This document shows positions 1-6,260 of a stretch of 6,618 nt of DNA, piece after piece. This DNA is from Pseudomonadota bacterium (lineage in GTDB: Bacteria > Pseudomonadota > Gammaproteobacteria > Burkholderiales > Burkholderiaceae_D). Each line of letters begins with the position of its first letter. The first letter of the stretch is position 1. The stretch is taken from the NCBI GenBank assembly GCA_023391395.1, contig JAEWBA010000087.1, positions 1-6,618 on the forward strand. The letters run 5' to 3'. The notes under the pieces are model-generated. The model was not told the DNA's origin and searched no databases. It worked only from the letters and a program-made list of their open reading frames with translations. A program made the translations under genes and the position numbers.

Positions 1-1406
1 CCGAGGTGAAGGAATCCAAGGACCGCGTGCGCGCCGCCCTGCAGAATGCGCGCTTCGAATTTCCGGCGCGTCGCATTACGGTCAACCTCGCCCCTGCCGA
101 TCTGCCCAAGGAATCGGGGCGCTTCGACCTGCCGATTGCGCTCGGCATCCTCGCGGCCTCGGGCCAGATGCCGGCGGAAGAACTGGACCGCTACGAGTTT
201 GCCGGCGAGCTCTCGCTGTCGGGCGAATTGCGTCCGATACGCGGGGCGCTGGCGATGACTTATGCCATGCGTCGCGCCGGCGACCACGCGGGCCGGCAAC
301 GCGCCTTCATCCTGCCGCGCGCAAGCGCCGACGAGGCGGCGCTGGTCACCGATGCCGCGATTTATCCGGCCGATTCGCTGCTGCAGGTATGCGCCCACTT
401 TGCCGGCACAAGCGAAGAGACGCGTCTATCGCGGCATGTGGCCGGCACGGCTCGCGCACGGACGAGCCATCCCGATTTCTCCGAGGTCAAGGGCCAGCCG
501 CAGGCCAAGCGGGCACTGGAAGTCGCCGCCGCCGGCGGACACAGCATATTGATGATCGGCCCGCCCGGCACCGGCAAGTCCATGCTGGCCGCGCGTTTCC
601 CCGGCATCCTGCCGCCCATGACGGATGAGGAAGCGCTGGAGTCAGCGGCCGTGCAATCGCTGGCGGGCGGCTTTTCGATGGCACGCTGGAAGATGCGGCC
701 TTATCGCGCACCCCACCATACCGCCTCCGGCGTCGCGCTGGTCGGCGGCGGCGGCACCCCGCGCCCCGGCGAGATTTCGCTGGCGCACCACGGCGTGCTC
801 TTCCTCGACGAGTTGCCGGAGTTCGACCGGCGCGTGCTGGAAGTGCTGCGCGAACCGCTGGAATCGGGCCGGATCACGATTTCGCGGGCAGCGCGGCAAG
901 CCGATTTTCCGGCGCGCTTCCAATTGCTGGCGGCGATGAATCCCTGTCCCTGCGGTTATCTCGGCCATGTCTCGAACAAGTGCCGCTGCACGCCCGACAT
1001 GGTGGCGCGCTACCAGGACCGCATCTCCGGCCCGCTGCTGGACCGTATCGACATGCAGATCCTGGTCGGCGCCTTGCCGCAGGAAGAGTTGATGAAACAG
1101 GCCGACGGCGAGCCTTCCGCCGCCGTCGGCGCGCGCGTCGCCGATGCCTACGCAACGCAACTGGCACGCCAGGGCAAGGGCAACCATGCGCTGTCGGCAA
1201 CCGAAATCGATCGGCATTGCTGCCCCGACGCTGGCGCCGAGCAATTGCTGCGCACCGCCATGGCTCGTCTGAACTGGTCGGCGCGCGCCTATCACCGCGT
1301 GCTCAAGGTGGCACGCACCATCGCCGACCTGGCCGGCCAGACCGTCATCGGCCAGACCCATGTGGCCGAAGCCATTCAATACCGGCGTGCCCTGCGCGAA
1401 CAATAA
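1..1406 (+). CDS. comM: ComM/YifB family AAA+ ATPase (Mg-chelatase-like), 5' end outside window
   Basis: The reading frame is open from base 3 to the TAA at 1404-1406, and 466 codons can be read from the GTG at 6. That GTG is internal: the opening residues align with about residue 42 of E. coli YifB (about 506 aa), so roughly 40 N-terminal residues lie upstream. Counting from base 6, residues 1-125 form the ChlI/Lon-like domain (NLAPADLPKE, FDLPIAL). The AAA+ core follows, with Walker A GPPGTGKS (185-192), Walker B VLFLDE (264-269), a paired-cysteine motif (C314, C316, C326, C328) that could bind a metal, and RISGPLLDRID (339-349), which carries the conserved arginine region. The C-terminal Mg_chelatase_C domain covers about 370-466. 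Characterised ComM is a hexameric helicase that drives branch migration of incoming DNA during natural transformation. It is not a true magnesium chelatase subunit, although older annotations say so. All key motifs are intact. Confidence 0.94.
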   Translation, partial: EVKESKDRVRAALQNARFEFPARRITVNLAPADLPKESGRFDLPIALGILAASGQMPAEELDRYEFAGELSLSGELRPIRGALAMTYAMRRAGDHAGRQRAFILPRASADEAALVTDAAIYPADSLLQVCAHFAGTSEETRLSRHVAGTARARTSHPDFSEVKGQPQAKRALEVAAAGGHSILMIGPPGTGKSMLAARFPGILPPMTDEEALESAAVQSLAGGFSMARWKMRPYRAPHHTASGVALVGGGGTPRPGEISLAHHGVLFLDELPEFDRRVLEVLREPLESGRITISRAARQADFPARFQLLAAMNPCPCGYLGHVSNKCRCTPDMVARYQDRISGPLLDRIDMQILVGALPQEELMKQADGEPSAAVGARVADAYATQLARQGKGNHALSATEIDRHCCPDAGAEQLLRTAMARLNWSARAYHRVLKVARTIADLAGQTVIGQTHVAEAIQYRRALREQ

Positions 1407-1572
1407 GCCCCACACCGTACGGCGAGGATCGGCTTGGACGCCATGGTTCCCATGGTAATCTTGCCTGCGCCATAAGCCACGGCCCGGCTTCGTGCGCTTC
1501 CTCCGGAAGATGCGGCATCGACCGGCAATGAAGCGGACGACCGGCCGACATATACCCGCCACATAAAAAGAT

Positions 1573-1578
1573 GGAGGA
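1573..1578 (+). promoter_or_regulatory. Strong Shine-Dalgarno site for the DUF3089 lipoprotein
   Basis: GGAGGA lies six bases before the ATG at 1585. It is the best ribosome binding site in the window and fixes the start of the downstream gene. It also excludes the out-of-frame ATG at 1571, which overlaps the site itself. Confidence 0.75.
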
Positions 1579-1584
1579 GACCTC

Positions 1585-2811
1585 ATGCATACGGATCGAC
1601 TACGCCTGCCACAGGCATTTTTCGCGACCGCTCTGGCAGCATCACTGCTCGCTGCCTGCAGTTCATCACCTCCGCCGGCGCCCACCGCCTCCGCACCGGC
1701 GGCCGCAAAGAGCTCGCCCGCAACGGCAACGAAAGCGGGTAACGATTACGGCAAACCGGAAAACTGGCTGTGCCGTCCGGAGCATAACGAGGCGTGCTCG
1801 ACCGACCTGACTGCATCCAGGCTTCTGCCGAACGGCGAGTGGGCACGTGAAACCTGGGCCGCCAATCCGAAGGCGCCGGTCGATTGCTTCTATGTGTACC
1901 CGACCGTTTCGCTGGACCCGACCCCCAATAGCGATATGAGCCCAGGCCCTGAAGAAAAGCGTGCGGTTCAGGAACAACTGGCCCGCTTCGGTTCCGAATG
2001 CCGCCTGTTCGCGCCAATGTACCGTCAGATCACCCTCGGTGGATTGCGTGCCATGCTGAGCGGGAAGCCGAGTGGCGTCGATCTCAAGTTGGGTTATCTG
2101 GATGTGGTGGATGCCTGGAACCATTATCTCAAGCACGACAACAAGGGCAGGGGCGTGATCCTGATCGGACACTCGCAGGGCTCCTATGTGCTGATCGACC
2201 TGCTGAAGAACGAGATCGAGGGCAAACCGGTTCAGCGTCAACTGATTTCCGCCTACCTGATTGGCGCCAATGTCGGCGTCCCGAAAGGCAAGGACAGCGG
2301 CGGCCATTTTCAACAAATCCCGCTATGCCGCTCGGCTGGACAGACCGGTTGCGTCATTTCCTACGTCAGTTTCCGGGAGAACGCACCACCCTCTCCGGCC
2401 AGTATGTTTGGCCGTCTTAAGGATGGCAATACGGCGGCGTGCACCAATCCGGCGGCCTTGTCCGGCGGACGCGGCGAGCTCCATTCCTACCTGCCGCATA
2501 AGATCAACGTGGTTGGGCAGCCTTTCGGCAACAAGGGCTGGGAAGCGTTTACCCAGAAAGTGCAGACGCCCTACGTCGCGACCGACATGGTGACCGCCGA
2601 ATGCGTGGAACAGAATGGCGCTTCCTACCTCTCGGTGGCCGTGAAACCGGCCTATGCAGCCAAGGGGGCGGATTTGCCCGGTGACCTCATGGTGGGCGGC
2701 CACATCGTTTCCGACTGGGGCACACATCTGGTTGACGTGGATCTGGCGATGGGCAACCTGCTCGCCATCGCGCGCCAGCAAATCCGGAACTACCTGAAGA
2801 GCGCCAGCTAA
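1585..2811 (+). CDS. DUF3089 family alpha/beta-hydrolase lipoprotein
   Basis: 408 aa. A signal peptide with Arg5/Arg7, a hydrophobic stretch and a lipobox L22-A-A-C25 predicts lipidation on Cys25 and anchoring in the envelope, probably the outer membrane because Ser rather than Asp follows the Cys. Residues 26-52 are a Pro/Ala/Ser/Thr-rich tether. The hydrolase region starts at about residue 98 (FYVYPTVS, 102-109), followed by PMYRQ and the nucleophile elbow GHSQG (195-199, Ser197). H381 in a THLVDVDL segment near the C-terminus is the likely catalytic histidine; I could not place the acid with certainty. The mature chain has eight further cysteines (including 63, 71 and 101), an even number that would fit disulfides in the periplasm. 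GHSQG and YPTVS match DUF3089, a family of putative esterases or lipases whose substrate is not known to me. The start is set by GGAGGA at 1573. The gene stands alone, with a terminator 30 bases after its stop. Confidence 0.87.
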   Translation: MHTDRLRLPQAFFATALAASLLAACSSSPPPAPTASAPAAAKSSPATATKAGNDYGKPENWLCRPEHNEACSTDLTASRLLPNGEWARETWAANPKAPVDCFYVYPTVSLDPTPNSDMSPGPEEKRAVQEQLARFGSECRLFAPMYRQITLGGLRAMLSGKPSGVDLKLGYLDVVDAWNHYLKHDNKGRGVILIGHSQGSYVLIDLLKNEIEGKPVQRQLISAYLIGANVGVPKGKDSGGHFQQIPLCRSAGQTGCVISYVSFRENAPPSPASMFGRLKDGNTAACTNPAALSGGRGELHSYLPHKINVVGQPFGNKGWEAFTQKVQTPYVATDMVTAECVEQNGASYLSVAVKPAYAAKGADLPGDLMVGGHIVSDWGTHLVDVDLAMGNLLAIARQQIRNYLKSAS

Positions 2812-2840
2812 CTTCATTAGAAGATTCAACGGCCCTGCCA

Positions 2841-2895
2841 GGCGCCACCGTCTTCGCGTTTCCTTATAATCGAAGCACGGTGGCGCCTTTTCTTT
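2841..2895 (+). terminator. Intrinsic (Rho-independent) terminator
   Basis: A perfect 10-base inverted repeat, GGCGCCACCG (2841-2850) and CGGTGGCGCC (2878-2887), is extended by T2851-A2877. After a one-base bulge (C2876) it continues as CTTCG (2852-2856) with CGAAG (2871-2875). The stem therefore has about 16 pairs, closed by a 14-base loop (2857-2870). It is followed at once by TTTTCTTT (2888-2895), the U-rich tract expected for + strand termination. It begins 30 bases after the stop of the DUF3089 gene and should end that transcript. There is no T tract on the opposite side, so it is not obviously bidirectional. Confidence 0.82.
2865..2870 (+). promoter_or_regulatory. Candidate promoter -10 element inside the terminator loop
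   Basis: A perfect TATAAT in GC-rich surroundings lies 60 bases before the ATG of the small lipoprotein gene. The -35 is poor: with a 17-base spacer it would be GCGCCA (2842-2847), three of six matches, and there is no TG extension. Initiation at about 2877 would start inside the right arm of the hairpin, so the transcript would lack the left arm and escape termination. The placement is attractive for driving the next gene, but chance is possible because the hexamer also forms part of the loop. Confidence 0.45.
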
Positions 2896-2929
2896 CGGCT
2901 GCCGCATCTGCACTTTCTCACTTCCGACC

Positions 2930-3463
2930 ATGCCGAAATCGACCTCCTTCCACCCGCGGGCAGTTGGCTGCGCCCTGCTCGTGCTTGCCTTGCTTGGCTG
3001 CAGCCCGCAATACGACTGGCGCGAAGTGCGCGGCGAAGGCGCGCCTTATTCCATCCTGCTGCCGGCCAAGCCTGCTTCGCTGGCGCGCCCCATCAATCTC
3101 GACGGGCTCCAGGTGACGATGACCATGACTGCCGCCGAAGTCGACGGCACGACCTTCGCCGTCGGCGTGGTGGACTTGCCGGAGGATGCGCAGGCGCCGC
3201 ATGCATTGACCGCAATGAAGACTGCGCTGCTCAAGAATCTGGGCGGCACGGTGCAGCGTGAAACGGCGAGCGGACCGGGCGGTGCGCCGGAGATGATCGA
3301 ACTGGTCGCCGTAGGAACGGGGGCCGACGGACGGCGCAAGGACTTGTCCGCCCGCTTCATCGCTCGCGGAAAGCGCGTCTTCCAACTGGTTGCGCTCGGC
3401 CCGGAGAATGCTCTGACGCCGGATGCGCTCGATACCTTTTTCACCTCGTTCAAGAGCGAGTGA
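2930..3463 (+). CDS. Small lipoprotein of unknown function
   Basis: 177 aa. The N-terminus has Lys3 and Arg10, then a hydrophobic segment (about 12-22) ending in the lipobox L21-L-G-C24, so Cys24 should be lipidated and the mature protein (about 154 aa) tethered in the envelope. Ser25 after the Cys argues against inner-membrane retention. I do not recognise a named family. The mature part opens with a YSILLPAKP segment, then strand-like alternating stretches, a GTTFAVGVVDLPE segment and a helix ending LLKNLGG. It closes with RFIARGKRVFQLVALGP and a C-terminal helix ending FFTSFKSE. That pattern resembles small beta-rich PsbP/Mog1-like domains, but this is only an impression. There is no clear Shine-Dalgarno before the ATG at 2930, and no better in-frame start before the signal peptide. 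The gene lies alone between a terminator upstream and a 104-base gap downstream. Confidence 0.8.
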   Translation: MPKSTSFHPRAVGCALLVLALLGCSPQYDWREVRGEGAPYSILLPAKPASLARPINLDGLQVTMTMTAAEVDGTTFAVGVVDLPEDAQAPHALTAMKTALLKNLGGTVQRETASGPGGAPEMIELVAVGTGADGRRKDLSARFIARGKRVFQLVALGPENALTPDALDTFFTSFKSE

Positions 3464-3531
3464 GGCAAATTTTCCGGAGGGCAGGCGCGGCTCAGGCTTT
3501 GCGCCAAGCATAGGGAAAGCCGCTCAAGCCA

Positions 3532-3540
3532 TGCTATCGT
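3532..3540 (+). promoter_or_regulatory. Possible extended -10 promoter for the DUF1840-hydrolase pair
   Basis: TGCTATCGT has the TGN extension and four of six matches to TATAAT, and lies 27 bases before the ATG at 3568. No good -35 is seen (AGGGAA at 3512-3517 with a 17-base spacer). It is the only promoter-like sequence I could pick out between 3464 and 3567, so the call is tentative. Confidence 0.28.
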
Positions 3541-3557
3541 TCTGCCATGACAATCAC

Positions 3558-3562
3558 GGGAG
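3558..3562 (+). promoter_or_regulatory. Shine-Dalgarno that decides the DUF1840 start
   Basis: GGGAG sits five bases before the ATG at 3568, which begins with the family-typical MLVTFKS. The earlier in-frame ATG at 3547 has no such site and would add seven atypical residues. The site is the left half of a perfect 10-base palindrome, GGGAGCTCCC (3558-3567). Confidence 0.65.
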
Positions 3563-3567
3563 CTCCC

Positions 3568-3897
3568 ATGCTGGTCACATTCAAATCCAAGGCCGCAGCC
3601 GACGTGCTGATGTATGAAGAGCATGCCAAGCGCATCCTCGACCTGCTGCACAAGGACGTGAAGCGCGGCATCATCACCGCCGGCGAAATTCCACAGGCCA
3701 TTGCCCGCGTGGAACAGGAGATTGACGATATCCGCCGGCGCCAGGAGGAAGAACGGGCGCGCCGCGCCGAAGCGGGCGAGCCCGAAGAAGAACATGAGGT
3801 TAGCGAAGGGGTCGGTTTCGCCACCCGCGCCTTTCCTCTCTTGGAAATGCTGCGCATGGCCGAGAAAAAGGGCAAAGACGTAATGTGGGGCGTGTGA
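3568..3897 (+). CDS. DUF1840 family protein
   Basis: 109 aa from the ATG at 3568, with no signal peptide or membrane segment, so probably cytoplasmic. It opens with MLVTFKSKAAADVLMYEEHA, typical of DUF1840, a family found mainly in Betaproteobacteria and without a known function. Residues about 9-33 and 40-70 look helical. Residues 46-77 are highly charged (ARVEQEIDDIRRRQEEE and then an acidic run) and could form a coiled coil. The end is a conserved-looking block, TRAFPLLEMLRMAEKKGKDV then MWGV. The stop codon (3895-3897) overlaps the next gene's ATG by one base as TGATG, so the hydrolase is probably translationally coupled to it. A 116-aa form from the ATG at 3547 is possible but less likely. 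The family call is firm; no function can be given. Confidence 0.86.
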   Translation: MLVTFKSKAAADVLMYEEHAKRILDLLHKDVKRGIITAGEIPQAIARVEQEIDDIRRRQEEERARRAEAGEPEEEHEVSEGVGFATRAFPLLEMLRMAEKKGKDVMWGV

Positions 3898-4763
3898 TGG
3901 TGGCGCTGCGCGAGTTGCGCATGCGTGCGGCGGACGGCACGGCGCTTTTTGTCGCCGACAGCATGCTTGACGATGCCGGCCCCGCTCACGGCGGCGTGGT
4001 GCTGATGCACGGGCTGGGCGAGCATTGCGGCCGCTATGCGCACGTGGTGCGCTTCTTCAATCAATGCGGCTGGTCGGTGCGCGCCTACGATCATCGCGGC
4101 CACGGCCGTTCCGACGGGGCTCGCGGCGACGTGCCGGACGAGAAAGCGATCCTGCGCGACGCCAAGCTGGTGATCGACGATTTCGCGCGCCAGTTCGACA
4201 CGCCGCCGATCCTCTTCGGGCACAGCATGGGCGGCTTGTTCGCGGCGCGTTTCGCCACGGCGGCCTGCTCGCCGCTGCGCGGCCTGATCCTGTCCTCGCC
4301 AGCGCTCGCCCTGCCACTGTCGAAGCCGCAGCAGCTTCTGGGAAAACTATTGCGTTCCCTGGCGCCGGGACTGGGCGTGCCCAATGGCCTGCAAACCCGC
4401 TACCTCTCGCATGATCCCGCCGTCGAGCGCGCCTATCGTGCCGATCCACTGGTACATTCCCGCATCAGTGCGCGCCTGCTCGATGCCATGCTGGCTGCTG
4501 TCGATTATTCGCAGGCGCATGCAGGCGAGCTGGCGATCCCGGCGCTGCTGCTGGTGGCCGGTGATGACCGCCTGGTAGACGCGTCCGGCAGCGACCGTTT
4601 TTTTGCCAATCTGGCACCCGGCATTGGCACCATGCACCGCTACGAGCGCCTGTATCACGAGATTTTTAACGAGCCGCAGGCACAGGAGGTCTTCGAGCAG
4701 GTGCGCCAGTGGCTGACGACCAGCATGGGCGCCGCGCCGCTTTCGAGACAAGCCGCCGGCTGA
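3897..4763 (+). CDS. Alpha/beta hydrolase, monoacylglycerol lipase / lysophospholipase-like
   Basis: 288 aa from the ATG at 3897. That start is preferred because it forms TGATG with the upstream stop and has GGGG (3887-3890) six bases ahead; GTG codons at 3885 and 3894 are alternatives. The fold is complete. The oxyanion-hole motif is HGLGEH (38-43). DHRGHGRSDG (65-74) follows, then the nucleophile elbow GHSMG (108-112, Ser110). The acid is Asp224 in AGDDRLVD, and the base is His254 in YHEIFNE. These match the Hydrolase_4/serine aminopeptidase S33 group, which includes monoacylglycerol lipases and PldB-like lysophospholipases. No signal peptide or transmembrane helix is seen, so it should act in the cytoplasm or at the inner face of the membrane, on monoacylglycerols or lysophospholipids. 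The real substrate cannot be read from sequence. It is probably co-transcribed with the DUF1840 gene. It is unrelated in sequence to the DUF3089 hydrolase upstream. Confidence 0.9.
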   Translation: MVALRELRMRAADGTALFVADSMLDDAGPAHGGVVLMHGLGEHCGRYAHVVRFFNQCGWSVRAYDHRGHGRSDGARGDVPDEKAILRDAKLVIDDFARQFDTPPILFGHSMGGLFAARFATAACSPLRGLILSSPALALPLSKPQQLLGKLLRSLAPGLGVPNGLQTRYLSHDPAVERAYRADPLVHSRISARLLDAMLAAVDYSQAHAGELAIPALLLVAGDDRLVDASGSDRFFANLAPGIGTMHRYERLYHEIFNEPQAQEVFEQVRQWLTTSMGAAPLSRQAAG

Positions 4764-4780
4764 ATCCCGCTGCGGCGGCT
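4751..4780 (+). repeat. Inverted repeat spanning the hydrolase stop codon
   Basis: AGCCGCCG (4751-4758) and CGGCGGCT (4773-4780) form a perfect eight-base stem with a 14-base loop that contains the TGA stop (4761-4763). No T tract follows on the + strand, so it is not a standard intrinsic terminator. It could still stabilise the mRNA end or weakly attenuate transcription into rsmB. Confidence 0.45.
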
Positions 4781-4785
4781 ACAAT
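4780..4785 (+). promoter_or_regulatory. Candidate -10 element for rsmB
   Basis: TACAAT matches five of six consensus bases and lies 77 bases before the GTG of rsmB, just after the hydrolase stop. No recognisable -35 is seen at 16-18 bases upstream (CCGGCT at 4757-4762). If active, it would give rsmB and the DUF4390 gene their own promoter. Its first T is the last base of the inverted repeat. Confidence 0.35.
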
Positions 4786-4862
4786 CTCGGCTGGCCTGAC
4801 CGCCGCAAGCGCCTACTGCCCTTTCCCGCCTTGGCGCTCGCCCCTATTGAATCGAGACCGCA

Positions 4863-6200
4863 GTGCCCACCTCCCGCTCCTCCAGCCGCTTGAAAACCGA
4901 TTCGCTCGCCTTCGCCCTGCTCGGCGCGGCCCAGGCGGTCGCCGGCGTGCGCGCCGGCACGGCGCTACCCCAGGCCCTGAGTGCCCGGTTTGCCGAGCAT
5001 CCGCAATTGCCGCCGTCAGCGCGCGGCGCCATGCAGGACATCGCCTATCGCACCATGCGCCGCCTGGGCCGCGCAGAGGCGCTGTTGCGGCGCTTGGCAA
5101 ACAAGCCGCCGGCCCCGCCCGTGCTGCATGCCATGCTGTGCTGCGCGCTCGCCCTGCTGGCCGATACCGAGGAAGACACCGTGGGAGAGCGACCGCCCTA
5201 CGAAGCCTTCACCGTGGTGGACCAGGCGGTGGCGGCGGCCGGCGCCGAGCCGCGCATGGCGCATGCCAAGGGCATGGTCAATGCAGTCCTGCGGCGCTTT
5301 CTGCGCGAACGTGCCCCTCTCCTGGACGAAGTGATGCGCGACCCGGTCGCCCGCTGGAATTACCCGCAGTGGTGGATAGAGGCGACCCGCGCCGCCTATC
5401 CGGACCAATGGCAGGACATCCTACGCGTGGGTAACGGCGCCCCGCCGCTGGCCTTGCGCGTGAACCGGCGCAAGACCGGGCGCGACGAATATCTGGCCCT
5501 GCTGGCAAGCCAGGCGCTGGCGGCCGAGCCGATCGGACCGGATGCCGTGCGCCTCGAGCGTGCACTGCCGGTGGCACAGATTCCCGGCTTCGAGGCAGGC
5601 CTAGTGTCGGTGCAGGATGCCGCCGCCCAAATGGCCGCGCCGCTGCTCGACCTGCACGATGGCATGCGCGTGCTCGACGCTTGCGCCGCTCCGGGCGGCA
5701 AGAGCGGTCACATGCTGGAATGCGCCGACATCGACTTGACGGCGCTCGACAGCGACGCCGGTCGGCTGACGCGGGTGGCCGACAATCTGCAGCGCCTGCA
5801 GCTGGATGCACGCTTGCTGCACGGCGACGCCAGCCGGGACGACTGGTGGGATGGCAAGCCCTTTGCCCGCATCCTGGCCGATGTGCCCTGCACCGCTTCC
5901 GGCATCGTGCGGCGCCATCCGGACATCCGCTGGCTGCGCCGCCCGGACGATGCAGAGCGGCTTGCAACACTTTCAGCCGGCATACTCGACAATCTTTGGC
6001 GCATGCTGGAGCCGGGTGGTAAATTGCTGCTGGCGACCTGTTCGCTGTGGCCACACGAATCCGAGCAGCAAGCCGCCGCCTTTGCTGCGCGTCACCAAGC
6101 CCTGCGGCTGCCTACGCCAGGGCAGTTGCTACCGGTTGCGGATGGGCGACAAGATCACGATGGCTTGTTCTACGCCCTGTTTCAAAAGAACGGCCTCTGA
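4863..6200 (+). CDS. rsmB: 16S rRNA (cytosine(967)-C(5))-methyltransferase RsmB
   Basis: 445 aa (E. coli RsmB is 429). The GTG at 4863 is the only reasonable start, because an in-frame TGA lies at 4848-4850 and the first ATG is deep inside the NusB domain. Residues about 10-150 form the NusB-like RNA-binding domain (SLAFALLGAAQAV, MQDIAYRTMRRLG, VDQAVAAA, GMVNAVLRRFLRE). The C-terminal Rossmann-fold methyltransferase has the SAM-binding motif DACAAPGGKSG (272-282) and Asp296 in the ALDSDA strand end. It also has the PC motif with Cys343 (ADVPCTASGIVRRHPDIRW), which assists product release, and Cys393 in ATCSLWPHES, the nucleophile that attacks C6 of the target cytosine. All are intact, so it should make m5C967 in 16S rRNA in the cytoplasm. 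The DUF4390 gene follows after 60 bases, an order common in Betaproteobacteria. Confidence 0.96.
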   Translation: MPTSRSSSRLKTDSLAFALLGAAQAVAGVRAGTALPQALSARFAEHPQLPPSARGAMQDIAYRTMRRLGRAEALLRRLANKPPAPPVLHAMLCCALALLADTEEDTVGERPPYEAFTVVDQAVAAAGAEPRMAHAKGMVNAVLRRFLRERAPLLDEVMRDPVARWNYPQWWIEATRAAYPDQWQDILRVGNGAPPLALRVNRRKTGRDEYLALLASQALAAEPIGPDAVRLERALPVAQIPGFEAGLVSVQDAAAQMAAPLLDLHDGMRVLDACAAPGGKSGHMLECADIDLTALDSDAGRLTRVADNLQRLQLDARLLHGDASRDDWWDGKPFARILADVPCTASGIVRRHPDIRWLRRPDDAERLATLSAGILDNLWRMLEPGGKLLLATCSLWPHESEQQAAAFAARHQALRLPTPGQLLPVADGRQDHDGLFYALFQKNGL

Positions 6201-6260
6201 TAGTATCCATCGAAAATTTTTCCAGCGGGCTTGTTGGCCGTCAGCGCCCGCCACAAACGA

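Noticed and set aside
558..1406. Magnesium chelatase subunit ChlI for the first gene
   Set aside because: The N-terminal ChlI/Lon-like domain, the CPC and CRC cysteine motif and the C-terminal domain fit ComM/YifB. No chelatase partner genes or pigment genes are nearby.
1434..1461. TTGGAC and TAATCT with a 16-base spacer as a promoter for the DUF3089 gene
   Set aside because: Each hexamer matches only three of six consensus bases, which is not enough in a 178-base gap.
642..1685. A 347-codon open frame on the - strand across comM
   Set aside because: It lies opposite intact comM motifs (Walker B, the cysteine pairs). It has low-complexity Arg/Ala/Gly composition and no recognisable domain, typical of antisense frames in GC-rich DNA.
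1666..2316. A 216-codon - strand frame inside the DUF3089 gene
   Set aside because: It is opposite the lipoprotein's hydrolase motifs and shows no ribosome binding site or recognisable domain.
3495..3521. GGCTTT/AAAGCC inverted repeat after the small lipoprotein gene, considered as a terminator
   Set aside because: It has only six pairs with a 15-base loop, and no T tract follows.
4709..5434. A 241-codon + strand frame bridging the hydrolase end and rsmB
   Set aside because: It is out of frame with both well-supported genes and has an Arg/Ala/Pro-rich shadow composition. It overlaps the rsmB NusB domain.
5278..6054. A 258-codon open frame on the - strand across rsmB
   Set aside because: It is antisense to the conserved methyltransferase domain, and its sequence is Arg/Pro/Ala-rich without any motif.
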